A stretch of DNA of 12,961 bases from Bryobacterales bacterium (GTDB taxonomy: Bacteria; Acidobacteriota; Terriglobia; Bryobacterales; Bryobacteraceae): the NCBI GenBank assembly GCA_025456495.1, contig JALOKO010000047.1, positions 1 through 12,961 on the forward strand, read 5' to 3'. Below are positions 1-8,441 of this stretch, one piece after another; the first letter of the stretch is position 1; each line of letters begins with the position of its first letter. The notes under the pieces were generated by a model that was not told the origin of the DNA, did not search any database, and worked only from the letters and a program-made list of their open reading frames with translations. The translations under genes and the position numbers were made by a program.

Positions 1-124
1 CACCGTCTGGAGGCGGGTTGGCGTCTACACCCCGCACCCGGCGGAATTGCCGCTTTCCCTGCAGGATCACGGCGACCCCGTGCGCTATCGCAATATCTGG
101 ATCCGTCGCCTGGCGTCCAAATGA
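1..124 (+). CDS. C-terminal fragment of a DUF1080 (3-keto-disaccharide hydrolase-type) protein, 5' truncated by the window
   Basis: The frame is open from base 2 to the TGA at 122-124 and gives the last 40 residues of a protein that starts before the window. The run LPLSLQDHGDPVRYRNIWIR is the hallmark end of the DUF1080/3-keto-disaccharide hydrolase domain, a beta-jelly-roll fold related to concanavalin-type glycosidases, where LQDHG-P-V-RNIWIR forms the last strands. Family members are usually exported and act on oxidised disaccharides or other glycans. The rest of the protein, including any signal peptide, is not visible, so substrate and full architecture cannot be judged. No gene follows within operon distance except the small membrane protein 64 nt downstream. 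Confidence 0.8.
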   Translation, partial: TVWRRVGVYTPHPAELPLSLQDHGDPVRYRNIWIRRLASK

Positions 125-188
125 CCGGTTCTCCGGCCGTAACCGCCAGGTTCACCACTAAGGCCCCCACTCGTGAAATCGTGGTCTC

Positions 189-548
189 ATGATGAAGAAC
201 TGGATTGGTTGGTGGCTCATCGGCGTCTCCGTGGTGCATACGCTTTTTGCACTGGTCGTCTTCCATGAGGTGCTGCTGTCGCTGGTTCGTTCTGGCTTGT
301 TCGACTCCGTTGGGAACGATGCCATGCGTGGAGCCGTTGCCTGGTTCTTGCTGTTCGGCATCGCTACGTTCCTGGCTGGCCAGGCGATGGTGGTGATTGA
401 GCAGCGGCTGGGCGTCATTCCCCGCTCGTTGGGATTCAGCCTACTGGTAATGGTGGCCCTGGGCCTTTGCCTGATGCCCGTGTCCGGATTCTGGCTGGCG
501 ATTCCCCCGGTGGTGGGCATTCTGCGCGGCAAGCCCGCCAGAGCCTAG
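189..548 (+). CDS. Small four-helix membrane protein, DUF6463-like
   Basis: This is a 119-aa, very hydrophobic protein with about four predicted membrane segments (roughly residues 5-27, 46-68, 80-97 and 99-113). The pattern MKNWIGWWLIGVSVVHT at the N-terminus, the conserved AWFLLFGI segment and the MPVSGFWL motif near the C-terminus match what I remember of the DUF6463 family of small bacterial integral membrane proteins of unknown role. Two in-frame ATGs (189 and 192) stand side by side and neither has a clear Shine-Dalgarno sequence, so the start is uncertain by one residue. It lies 64 nt after the DUF1080 gene on the same strand but nothing else ties their functions together. The family assignment is by memory of motifs; that it is a real membrane protein is well supported by composition. 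Confidence 0.75.
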   Translation: MMKNWIGWWLIGVSVVHTLFALVVFHEVLLSLVRSGLFDSVGNDAMRGAVAWFLLFGIATFLAGQAMVVIEQRLGVIPRSLGFSLLVMVALGLCLMPVSGFWLAIPPVVGILRGKPARA

Positions 549-564
549 ACACGCGCAGCGCGAG

Positions 565-612
565 CCAGCCTTGCGCAGGTATGGATGGCCAGCCTTGCGC
601 AGGTATGCATGG
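565..612 (+). repeat. 24-bp tandem duplication in the intergenic region upstream of the PhyH gene
   Basis: Two directly adjacent 24-bp units, 565-588 and 589-612, differ at one base only (G in the first, C in the second, within ATGSATGG). Each carries CCAGCCTTGCGCAGGTATG. The second unit's TTGCGC (595-600) lies 19 bp before a possible -10 element at 620-625, so the repeat may duplicate part of the promoter or an operator of the downstream dioxygenase gene. Confidence 0.8.
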
Positions 613-625
613 CCTGTGCCAGAAT
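595..625 (+). promoter_or_regulatory. Possible promoter for the PhyH-family gene
   Basis: TTGCGC at 595-600 and CAGAAT at 620-625, preceded by TGTGC, resemble sigma-70 -35 and extended -10 elements with a 19-bp spacer. The spacer is longer than ideal and the match is modest. The -35-like part lies inside the tandem repeat. The predicted leader is about 65 nt. Confidence 0.25.
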
Positions 626-688
626 CATGCCAGGACGTCTGCCCCGGCGCACAGGTCTTCGGTGGCCTTACTGCTAATTGTCTCCGTT

Positions 689-693
689 GGAGG
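689..693 (+). promoter_or_regulatory. Shine-Dalgarno site of the PhyH-family gene
   Basis: GGAGG lies 5 nt before ATG 699 and decides this start over the upstream in-frame TTG at 678, whose product would carry seven extra residues. Confidence 0.7.
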
Positions 694-698
694 TACCC

Positions 699-1526
699 AT
701 GTCGACACCGTTTCGCCCCGTTCCGGCCCAGGAAGAGCTGGCCACCATGCAGCGGCGTCTGCAATTTCAGCCTGTGCGGAACCCGCAGCCCCGCACGCTG
801 ACGCCAGACCAGGTGGAAGCCTATAACCGCGATGGGTTCGTGAAACCCTTTTCCATCTTTCCCGATGGGGAAATCGCGGCCATCCGCGCCCAGTTTGACC
901 GGATCCTGGAAGCAACTCTGGCCGCCGGGGGCGATAGCTACTCCATCAGCACGGCGCACCGCCGCTATGGCGTTGCCTGGGATCTACTGACGGAACCCCG
1001 CATCGTGGCCTGCGTGCGCGACTTGCTGGGCGATCACGTTGTCGGCTGGGGTTCGCACTTCTTCTGCAAAATGCCTGGCGACGGCAAGGTAGTCAGCTGG
1101 CACCAGGATTCCAGCTACTGGCCGCTTTCGGAATCGAAAACCGTCACCGTGTGGCTGGCGCTGGACGACGCTGACCCTGAAAATGCCTGCATGAAGTTCC
1201 TGCCCGGCACCCATGTACTGGGCCACATCACCTACCGGCTGAGCGAGGAGGACGAAGCCAACGTCCTCAACCAGACAGTGGAAGACATTCAGCAGTACGG
1301 CCAGCCGGTATACGACGCGTTGCGGGCCGGGCAGATGAGCATGCACTCTGACCTGCTGCTGCACGGGTCTGAGGCCAACCAGAGTGCGCGGCGGCGCTGT
1401 GGCCTGACCCTTCGCTATTGCTCAATGGATGTGCGCGCCGGGCTGGACTGGAACCAGAAAGGCGTCTGGGTGAGCGGCAGCGACCCCACCGGCCATTGGG
1501 CAAACCAGCCGCGCCCCCAGGAATAA
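699..1526 (+). CDS. Phytanoyl-CoA dioxygenase (PhyH) family 2-oxoglutarate/Fe(II)-dependent oxygenase
   Basis: The 275-aa product has the full PhyH double-stranded beta-helix signature. An HxD pair (H135, D137 in SWHQDSSYW) and a distal histidine (H222 in LLLHGSEAN) form the 2-His-1-Asp iron site. An Arg-rich segment at 231-239 (RRRCGLTLR) supplies the 2-oxoglutarate-binding arginine. It should be a cytosolic oxygenase that couples 2-oxoglutarate decarboxylation to hydroxylation of an unknown small substrate; the family is too diverse to name it. I chose ATG 699 because GGAGG at 689-693 sits 5 nt upstream; an in-frame TTG at 678 is less likely. The gene stands alone, convergent with the YqaA-type gene, with no pathway partners beside it. 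Confidence 0.9.
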   Translation: MSTPFRPVPAQEELATMQRRLQFQPVRNPQPRTLTPDQVEAYNRDGFVKPFSIFPDGEIAAIRAQFDRILEATLAAGGDSYSISTAHRRYGVAWDLLTEPRIVACVRDLLGDHVVGWGSHFFCKMPGDGKVVSWHQDSSYWPLSESKTVTVWLALDDADPENACMKFLPGTHVLGHITYRLSEEDEANVLNQTVEDIQQYGQPVYDALRAGQMSMHSDLLLHGSEANQSARRRCGLTLRYCSMDVRAGLDWNQKGVWVSGSDPTGHWANQPRPQE

Positions 1527-1591
1527 TCGGCCCGGGACCACCGCATCCCGGCGCGAATCCGGCCCAGACCAGATCCTCGCCGCATCCTGGA

Positions 1592-2230
1592 TTAGCGCAG
1601 GTACTTGATAATCGCGAAGCCGCCAATCAGCAGCACGACAAAGGCGACGGCAAGCAAGTCGAAGTACTTGTCGATGGTGCGCTTCATGGTGGGTCCGGCC
1701 ACCCGCAGCAATGCGGCAACCAGGAAGAAGCGCGCCCCTCTCCCCACAAGGCTGACGGCGCAAAACCCCAGCAGGTTCATGTCAAAGGCCCCTGAGGCGA
1801 TGGTGAATACCTTGTACGGGATGGGGGTGAAGGCGGCCACGAAGACGATCCAGAGGTCGTATTGCAGATACCAGGCGCGCACCTGCTCAAAGTAAGCCTG
1901 GGCGTGGTAGAAGTCGATGATGCGCATGCCAACGCTATCCATCAGGAATTTCCCGATGAGATAGCCAGCGGCGCCACCCAGCACGCTACCCGCGGTGGTG
2001 AGCGCGCCTAGCTTCCACCATCGCGCGGGCGCACCCAGCACAAGGGCAATCAGCAGCACATCGGGTGGAATGGGGAAGATGCTGGATTCCGCGAAAGCGA
2101 GCAGAAATAGCGCCGTAGCGCCGTGAGGGGTGTCCGCCCAGCTCAGCACCCAATCGTAAATGCGGCGGTGGATGCGCCACCAGGGCTGCGGAGGAGAAGG
2201 TTCCTGATTCGAGGGTGTCACGGATGTCAT
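1592..2230 (-). CDS. YqaA/DedA-type membrane protein (VTT/SNARE-associated domain)
   Basis: The 212-aa product has a charged, proline-rich N-terminus (about 1-35). The VTT-fold core follows: a membrane segment with the family motif AESSIFPIPPDVLL (E48, P53, P56), a glycine-rich helix around 80-98, the re-entrant-type motif FTPIPYKV (134-141) followed by an SGAF turn, and a conserved arginine pair (R164, R167). A last transmembrane helix spans about 192-210. DedA-superfamily proteins sit in the inner membrane and are linked to lipid scrambling, envelope homeostasis and ion or drug tolerance; the YqaA subgroup itself is uncharacterised. I chose ATG 2230 because upstream frame lacks family similarity and is Arg/Cys-rich. 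No strong Shine-Dalgarno is seen. It converges with the PhyH gene, 65 nt apart. Confidence 0.85.
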   Translation of the reverse strand: MTSVTPSNQEPSPPQPWWRIHRRIYDWVLSWADTPHGATALFLLAFAESSIFPIPPDVLLIALVLGAPARWWKLGALTTAGSVLGGAAGYLIGKFLMDSVGMRIIDFYHAQAYFEQVRAWYLQYDLWIVFVAAFTPIPYKVFTIASGAFDMNLLGFCAVSLVGRGARFFLVAALLRVAGPTMKRTIDKYFDLLAVAFVVLLIGGFAIIKYLR

Positions 2231-2270
2231 GCAGTTGATGCGGGAAGCGCGGCGGCGCAGGCCCCTTTTG

Positions 2271-2276
2271 AGTGTA
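2271..2276 (-). promoter_or_regulatory. Possible -10 element of the YqaA-type gene
   Basis: Read on the minus strand this is TACACT, preceded by T (TTACACT) and about 40 nt upstream of ATG 2230. No convincing -35 element is visible at normal spacing, so support is weak. Confidence 0.2.
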
Positions 2277-2440
2277 ACGGCAATTCGGCCGGGGCATGGC
2301 AGGCAGCAGGCCGATTGCAACCGGCCTCTGACAGCACGCGGATCGCAGCAGGCCCCACGATCCCGACGGCGCCAGCAGGACGGTTGCCCACGGCGACGAT
2401 CCACACTCGGGGGTGAGGGTGTCCGGGTATCCTTGCGGGC

Positions 2441-2451
2441 TGTGCTACCCT
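2441..2451 (+). promoter_or_regulatory. Possible extended -10 promoter upstream of the mini-ORF
   Basis: TGTGCTACCCT resembles an extended -10 element (TACCCT with a TG upstream). No good -35 box is found 16-19 bp upstream. If used, transcription would begin near 2458 and cover the mini-ORF and possibly the hydrolase. Confidence 0.22.
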
Positions 2452-2514
2452 CGCCGATGCGGATCCACCTTCGCGAATGAGCATCTCCCTTCGCAAACGG
2501 GTGGTGACCGCGGA

Positions 2515-2519
2515 AAGGA
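2515..2519 (+). promoter_or_regulatory. Shine-Dalgarno site selecting the GTG start of the mini-protein
   Basis: AAGGA within GGAAAGGAA lies 8 nt before GTG 2528. The alternative in-frame ATG at 2477 has no purine-rich site upstream. Confidence 0.5.
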
Positions 2520-2527
2520 ATCCGGAC

Positions 2528-2614
2528 GTGAACAAAGACACAAAGAAGATGGGATTGGGCATGGTGATCGGGATGGCAGTGGGGATGATCCTCTACCGGC
2601 TCATCTTTGGTTGA
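2528..2614 (+). CDS. Mini-protein (28 aa) with a glycine-zipper membrane helix, unrecognised
   Basis: A GTG start at 2528 has a good Shine-Dalgarno (AAGGA, 2515-2519, 8 nt upstream) and opens a 28-codon frame ending in TGA at 2612-2614. The product begins with a charged stretch (NKDTKK) followed by one hydrophobic helix, GLGMVIGMAVGMILYRLIFG. Its glycines fall in a GxxxGxxxG zipper pattern, which typically packs helices against each other. Third codon positions are mostly G or C, as in the neighbouring genes, which favours real coding. A longer form from ATG 2477 (45 aa) is possible but has no ribosome-binding site. Short 'NKDT...G-zipper' proteins exist in several phyla without known function. 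It precedes the secreted hydrolase by 80 nt on the same strand. Confidence 0.5.
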   Translation: MNKDTKKMGLGMVIGMAVGMILYRLIFG

Positions 2615-2694
2615 TGCTCAATCCGAATGGCGTCCAAGCGCGCAAACCACCAGCCCCGCATTCACTCTGGCCAGTGCGTTATCGTAACTCTGTC

Positions 2695-4656
<1,962 letters not shown>

Positions 4657-4670
4657 CATGCCGGACGGTT

Positions 4671-4686
4671 GCTGCCGCCCGGCAGC
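4671..4686 (+). terminator. Possible weak hairpin after the hydrolase gene
   Basis: GCTGCC, a 4-nt loop, then GGCAGC form a perfect 6-bp GC stem 15 nt after the hydrolase stop. No T tract follows, so it may be a Rho-dependent or bidirectional pause site rather than a true intrinsic terminator. Confidence 0.3.
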
Positions 4687-4734
4687 CGAAGAGCCGGAAT
4701 CGCTCGCGCAACCCGGGGATGGTCCGATGCCGGC

Positions 4735-4745
4735 TGCGCTAGACT
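4735..4745 (+). promoter_or_regulatory. Possible extended -10 promoter of the rlmA-like gene
   Basis: TGCGCTAGACT contains TAGACT (4740-4745), close to a -10 consensus with an upstream TG. No -35 box is evident. Transcription would start a few bases before ATG 4760, close to the ribosome-binding site GGGAG at 4752-4756. Confidence 0.25.
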
Positions 4746-4759
4746 AGGCGCGGGAGTCC

Positions 4760-5542
4760 ATGGGGAGCATGCTGCTGTGTACAGTGAGGGACTGCGGGCA
4801 AGCCCTTGCGCGGGAAGACCGACGCTGGGTATGCGGCTGTGGACACGCCTTCGATGTGTCGCGGCATGGATATGTAAACTTGCTGCAGCCGCAGGACAAA
4901 CGTTCGCGCCAACCCGGGGACCACGCGGACGCAGTGGCGGCGCGGAGGCGCCTGCACCAGCGCGGATTCACCTCGGCCATGCTGGATGCCTTCGCTGACC
5001 TGTTGCGCCCACAGCCCGGTGAGCCCCTGCTGGATGTGGGTTGCGGGGATGGGTTCTATCTGGGAAGCCTTGCCGCGCGCAGCGGCGCGGAGGCCTGGGG
5101 GGTGGATCTATCCGTTCCCGCCATCCAGGCGGCGGCGCGCCGCTATCCCGAATGCCAGTGGCAGGTGGCAAACGCCGACCGCGCGCTTCCCTACCGTACA
5201 GGGGCGTTTGGCGCCGTGATGTCCATCACCGCCCGTCTGCATGCCACAGACTTCCGCCGGGTGCTGCGGGATGCCGGACGCCTGCTGGTGGCGGTGCCCG
5301 CGCCCGATGATCTTGTGGAGTTGCGCGGATTCGGGAAGGACCGCACCCATCGCGTGACTGAGGCGCTGGCGCAGGACTTCACCGTCCAGGCACGGCGGCG
5401 CGTGACCACCACGCAAGACCTGGACGCGGATGCCGTGCGCGACGTGCAACTGGCCATCTACCGGCCGCTGCAGGCGGAAGCACCCACCGCAATGCAGCTG
5501 ACGTTCAGCCTGGATGTGTTGTTGCTGCGGGTGCGGGGTTAA
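4760..5542 (+). CDS. rlmA: 23S rRNA (guanine-N1)-methyltransferase, RlmA/TlrB family
   Basis: The 260-aa product matches RlmA along its length (E. coli enzyme 269 aa). An N-terminal zinc module has C7, C12, C25 and H29, then the family signature FDVSRHGYVNLL and KRSRQPGD (47-54), which follows the zinc finger in RlmA. The Rossmann methyltransferase core has SAM motif I LLDVGCGDGF (90-99) and motif II GVDLS (114-118). These enzymes methylate N1 of a guanine in helix 35 of 23S rRNA near the peptide exit tunnel; whether it is the G745 or the G748 type cannot be told from sequence. An oddity is the C-x4-C spacing of the first zinc pair instead of the E. coli C-x2-C. ATG 4760 has GGGAG only 3 nt upstream; ATG 4769 is a possible alternative. 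Its 3' end overlaps the convergent acyltransferase gene. Confidence 0.85.
   Translation: MGSMLLCTVRDCGQALAREDRRWVCGCGHAFDVSRHGYVNLLQPQDKRSRQPGDHADAVAARRRLHQRGFTSAMLDAFADLLRPQPGEPLLDVGCGDGFYLGSLAARSGAEAWGVDLSVPAIQAAARRYPECQWQVANADRALPYRTGAFGAVMSITARLHATDFRRVLRDAGRLLVAVPAPDDLVELRGFGKDRTHRVTEALAQDFTVQARRRVTTTQDLDADAVRDVQLAIYRPLQAEAPTAMQLTFSLDVLLLRVRG
5505..5542. other. Convergent coding overlap of 38 bp between rlmA and plsC
   Basis: The two stop codons lie inside each other's coding sequence: the plus-strand gene ends at 5542 and the minus-strand gene at 5505. The overlapped part is the extreme C-terminus of both proteins, low-complexity in the acyltransferase. Confidence 0.8.
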
Positions 5543-6320
5543 CTGTACTTTCTGCCGGGGCAGACGTGGCAAGCGGCTTCAGTTGCTGGCCGGAAAGCGC
5601 CGCCACCTCCTGTCGTAACTGCTGGGTGAGGGCCTTGTGCTGTTTCAGAGGCATGCCCGCCGTGGGAATCGGCAGTCCAATGCGCATGCGTGCCTGCCCC
5701 GCCCGGACGTGCGCGGATCCCATCGGAAGAATATGCTCCATTCCCACCAGCCCGATGGGCACCACCGGCACGCCGCTCTTCACCGCCAGGTACGCGGCGC
5801 CGTCCTTGAACTCCTGCAGCGCCATGTCGTCCTGCGTACGCCCCCCTTCCGGAAACACCAGCAGACAAATGCCGCGCTGCTGCACCGCTTCGGCTGCGTA
5901 GGTGAGGGCCTTCAGCGTACCTCGGACATCATCGCGCGGAATGGGGATGTGCCCGGCCCGGTGCAGGTGGTTGCCCAGGAAGGGTATCTGGAACAGGCCT
6001 CGCTTGGCCAGGAAGCGAAACTGCACGGGAAGGTTCGCCATCAGCACAGGCGTATCCATAAAGCTGACATGGTTACTGACGAAGATATAGCTGCCGCCCG
6101 GTTGAATGCGGTCCAGACCGTCCACCTGAACCCTCACCCCACCGATGGCCAGCAACTGCCGTGACCATGCCCGGGCCACCTGATGCTGCGTATTGCCCGT
6201 CTTGTCAAAGAGCGAGCAGGCGAACGAGATGCTGCCCATCACGATGGTAGAGAGACAAATCAGCGGAGCCTTCACGAGGATCGCGAAGAGATAGGAAGCA
6301 GAGATGCGGTCCTGGGCCAT
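5505..6320 (-). CDS. plsC: 1-acylglycerol-3-phosphate acyltransferase family protein (PlsC-type)
   Basis: The 271-aa protein has an N-terminal membrane segment (about 12-36) and the four acyltransferase blocks. These include block I NHVSFMD (H84, D89, the catalytic HX4D), a second block around FRFLAKRGLF, IPIPRDD, block III FPEGGRT (E158-R161, a Gly-Gly variant of the usual EGTR) and block IV VPVVPIGLVG. It should transfer an acyl group from acyl-ACP or acyl-CoA to lysophosphatidate at the inner membrane, giving phosphatidate for phospholipid synthesis; a related lysolipid acceptor cannot be excluded. The start at 6320 has AGAAGAG about 8 nt upstream, and family similarity begins there. A low-complexity Ala/Pro/Thr tail (about 250-271) runs into the 3' end of rlmA. 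It lies 46 nt downstream of folC and may share its transcript. Confidence 0.88.
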   Translation of the reverse strand: MAQDRISASYLFAILVKAPLICLSTIVMGSISFACSLFDKTGNTQHQVARAWSRQLLAIGGVRVQVDGLDRIQPGGSYIFVSNHVSFMDTPVLMANLPVQFRFLAKRGLFQIPFLGNHLHRAGHIPIPRDDVRGTLKALTYAAEAVQQRGICLLVFPEGGRTQDDMALQEFKDGAAYLAVKSGVPVVPIGLVGMEHILPMGSAHVRAGQARMRIGLPIPTAGMPLKQHKALTQQLRQEVAALSGQQLKPLATSAPAESTVNPAPAATTHPG

Positions 6321-6366
6321 GCGCGGTGCTCTTCTGATTGTAAGCGCCCTTGCGCAGGCGCGCGGG

Positions 6367-7686
6367 TTACGATGACACGTTGTTGTGCGCGGGACCCAGC
6401 TCATCAAGCCCAAGGACGGCCGCGGCTTCGGCCACCAGGAACAGGGAGCCGGCAATGAAGACCAGTGCGTTGGGGGGCGCCTGACGCACCAACTCGAGTG
6501 CGGCTGCCAGGTCAGCCGCCAGGGTGTACGGTGTCTCTCCGGCTTCCTCTATCATCGCCTCGGGACGCAAGGCGCGGGGCTGCCGGGGCACCGTCAGCAG
6601 CAGGTGGTCGGCGCAGGGGAACAGGTGGGCGGCCATCTCGCTGATGGCCTTGTCGCGCATCACTCCGAAGACCAGCCAGACCGGGCGATCCCCCTTCACC
6701 TGGCGAATGTACTGGGCCAGTGCGGCGCAGCCTGCCGGGTTATGTGCGCCATCCAGAAAAACATCCGGATGGAAGGCCACCTGCTGCAAGCGACCCGGCC
6801 AACGCACGCTGCGGATGCCTTGCTCAATCTGGTTGGGCTGAAGGCCCAGCAGGTCCAGCGCCGCGGCGGCGGTGTGCGCGTTCACGCTTTGATAGGCGCC
6901 CCGTAGCGGGCACTCCACCAGTAGCGGCGCGCGCGGACGAAAGGGGCCGGCCTGCATCTCAAAGCGTGCCCCGTCGGCATGAACCTGAACATCTCGCGTC
7001 GGCCAGTCCGCCGTCTGGTACAGCGGAACCTGCAGGTCCAGCGCACGCTGCCGCAGCACTGCCAGCGCCTCAGGCCGCTGGGCGCTGGTTAGCGCAGGTA
7101 CGCGCGGCTTCAGGATGCCCGCCTTCTCGCCGGCGATGCTCTCAATGCTGTGTCCCAGCCACGCCTCATGGTCAAAGTCAATGGGAGTGATGACGGCCAA
7201 CTCCGGTTGCACCACATTGGTGGCGTCCAGCCTGCCGCCCAGACCTACCTCAATCACGGCCCACTCCACACCCGCTTGGGCGAAGGCCCAGAATCCCATG
7301 GCGGTGACGGTTTCAAAGTAGCTGGGGTGCGCATCCAGTTCCCCGCGCGCAAGCATCCGCTCGGCCACGGCATGCACAGCGTCGAAGGCTTCGGTGAACG
7401 CACCTTGGGTGAGTTCGCGGCCTTCGATGCGGATGCGTTCGGTGGGCTCCAACAGGTGGGGCGACGTATAGAGCCCCGTGCGGCTTCCGGCTACCTGCAG
7501 CCCGGATGCGATCATGGCGCAGGTGCTCCCCTTGCCATTGGTGCCCGCCACATGGACGATACGAAAGTGCTGCTGCGGATTACCCAGCGCATCCAGCAAG
7601 GCCTGCATGCGATCAAGGCCCAACTTGGCGCTACGCATTTCGTTGCCCAGCGCGTACAGAAACTGGACTGAATCCGGGTAGTGCAT
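6367..7686 (-). CDS. folC: Bifunctional folylpolyglutamate synthase / dihydrofolate synthase
   Basis: The 439-aa product has the Mur-ligase-like architecture of FolC. It carries the P-loop AGTNGKGST (47-55), the TSPHL omega loop (74-78), the catalytic segment EVGLGGRLDATN (146-157) with E146, a magnesium-binding H173 in DFDHE, and the carbamylated lysine K188 in GEKAGI. The C-terminal ligase domain holds the DGAHNPAG motif. The enzyme adds glutamate to dihydropteroate and to reduced folates, retaining them in the cytosol for one-carbon metabolism. Length is normal for the family. ATG 7686 is the best start because the conserved N-terminal segment begins a few residues later; no strong Shine-Dalgarno is visible. 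It is 150 nt downstream of the subunit-3-like gene and probably leads a short unit with the acyltransferase gene. Confidence 0.95.
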   Translation of the reverse strand: MHYPDSVQFLYALGNEMRSAKLGLDRMQALLDALGNPQQHFRIVHVAGTNGKGSTCAMIASGLQVAGSRTGLYTSPHLLEPTERIRIEGRELTQGAFTEAFDAVHAVAERMLARGELDAHPSYFETVTAMGFWAFAQAGVEWAVIEVGLGGRLDATNVVQPELAVITPIDFDHEAWLGHSIESIAGEKAGILKPRVPALTSAQRPEALAVLRQRALDLQVPLYQTADWPTRDVQVHADGARFEMQAGPFRPRAPLLVECPLRGAYQSVNAHTAAAALDLLGLQPNQIEQGIRSVRWPGRLQQVAFHPDVFLDGAHNPAGCAALAQYIRQVKGDRPVWLVFGVMRDKAISEMAAHLFPCADHLLLTVPRQPRALRPEAMIEEAGETPYTLAADLAAALELVRQAPPNALVFIAGSLFLVAEAAAVLGLDELGPAHNNVSS

Positions 7687-7721
7687 ACGAGGAATGCTAA
7701 GGACACCCGCGACCGATCAGA

Positions 7722-7746
7722 CGCCCGGCGCTCATCGCCCGGCGCC
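7722..7746. repeat. Short direct repeat / GC hairpin in the folC upstream region
   Basis: CGCCCGGCGC occurs at 7722-7731 and again at 7736-7745, with GGCGC and GCGCC able to pair across it. It lies between the subunit-3-like stop and the folC start. It could act as a weak terminator for the upstream gene, but there is no T tract and chance in GC-rich DNA is quite possible. Confidence 0.3.
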
Positions 7747-7836
7747 AGTGCAACCAGGCTCTCATCTCCGCCCACCAGCCATGAATCACAGACCATCAAT
7801 CACGGGCGCTCTTCCATGGGGAAGCCCTTGGCGAGC

Positions 7837-8382
7837 TTAGGCGTTGTTCTTCCCGTCACAGCCAAAGCCGGTGGGCACGCGCCCTCCTTTGTTGAGTTCC
7901 TGAAAACCGATTTCGGTGGCGTAGTAGATGCTGGCCGTCATGGTTTTCAGCATGCGGAAAAAGGCATGGCCGGTCTCCAGGGTAGGGTCTCCCCCCACGT
8001 CCAGGGCCTGCAGCATCTCCACCTGGGTGGACTCCGGCAGGCGAACGAACGGCGCCTGCGCGCGGCGGATGCAATAGCCGTCGATCCAGGAAAGCCCTTC
8101 CAGGAACTGCTGGCGACGCTGGGCTTCGCCGTCCCTCAGGAACAGGTCCATGTAGCGGTTCACGTTGGCGGCCTTTGCCCCGGGGGTGTCCGTCTGCGGA
8201 ATAATGCACTCCGTCAGCGCGATTACCGTTTCGTTCTGGTGACGGTCAAACACGGCGGGCGCCCAGGCGGCGTCATTGGCCTGGCGCGTGCTGGTGGGGG
8301 AAACGGGATGCTGGTGTTGTGCCTGCAGCGCAGTGGCGGCGGCGCCGCTCGCGCCAACGCGAAAAAGGTCCCGGCGGTTCAT
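7837..8382 (-). CDS. Gluconate 2-dehydrogenase subunit 3 family protein, Tat-type signal
   Basis: The 181-aa product opens with a twin-arginine signal (NRRDLFRVGASGAAATAL), pointing to folded export across the inner membrane. The mature part resembles the Pfam gluconate 2-dehydrogenase subunit 3 family: a segment with ETVIALTECIIPQTDTPGAK, where the family has a typical 'IPxTDTPGA' motif, then YMDLFL, a helical middle, and FFRMLKTMTASIYYATEIG near the end. Family members accompany a flavin (GMC) dehydrogenase subunit, often with a cytochrome c, in periplasmic oxidation of sugars or sugar acids. None of those partners is next to it here; the neighbours are folC and a divergent signalling gene. 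The start could also be the in-frame ATG at 8394; 8382 places the twin arginines at the usual distance from the N-terminus. Confidence 0.82.
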   Translation of the reverse strand: MNRRDLFRVGASGAAATALQAQHQHPVSPTSTRQANDAAWAPAVFDRHQNETVIALTECIIPQTDTPGAKAANVNRYMDLFLRDGEAQRRQQFLEGLSWIDGYCIRRAQAPFVRLPESTQVEMLQALDVGGDPTLETGHAFFRMLKTMTASIYYATEIGFQELNKGGRVPTGFGCDGKNNA

Positions 8383-8441
8383 GCTGTCTATCATGCCGCA
8401 TTTCCGGCGACTCCGCTGCATCGCAACAGGAGACACAATCA

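Larger units (their letters stand above)
2231..2527. other. Intergenic region between divergent genes, largest gene-poor stretch
   Basis: About 297 bp separate the YqaA-type gene from the mini-ORF at 2528. Frames across it on both strands give Arg/Cys/Pro-rich translations with no recognisable similarity. I see possible promoter elements at each side (2271-2276 minus, 2441-2451 plus) and no tRNA, repeat array or riboswitch-like fold. Confidence 0.5.

Noticed and set aside
2227..2562. A 111-codon minus-strand frame upstream of the YqaA-type gene
   Set aside because: No family similarity, Ala/Pro/Arg-rich composition, and it overlaps the mini-ORF and possible promoters.
2413..2694. A 94-residue N-terminal extension of the S15 hydrolase in the same frame
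   Set aside because: It would bury the signal peptide, its composition is Arg/Gly/His-rich and unlike an exported enzyme, and the overlapping mini-ORF at 2528 uses another frame with better coding character.
6337..6342. TACAAT on the minus strand just before plsC as a dedicated promoter
   Set aside because: No -35 box at suitable spacing, and transcription would begin only about 10 nt before the start; read-through from folC is simpler.
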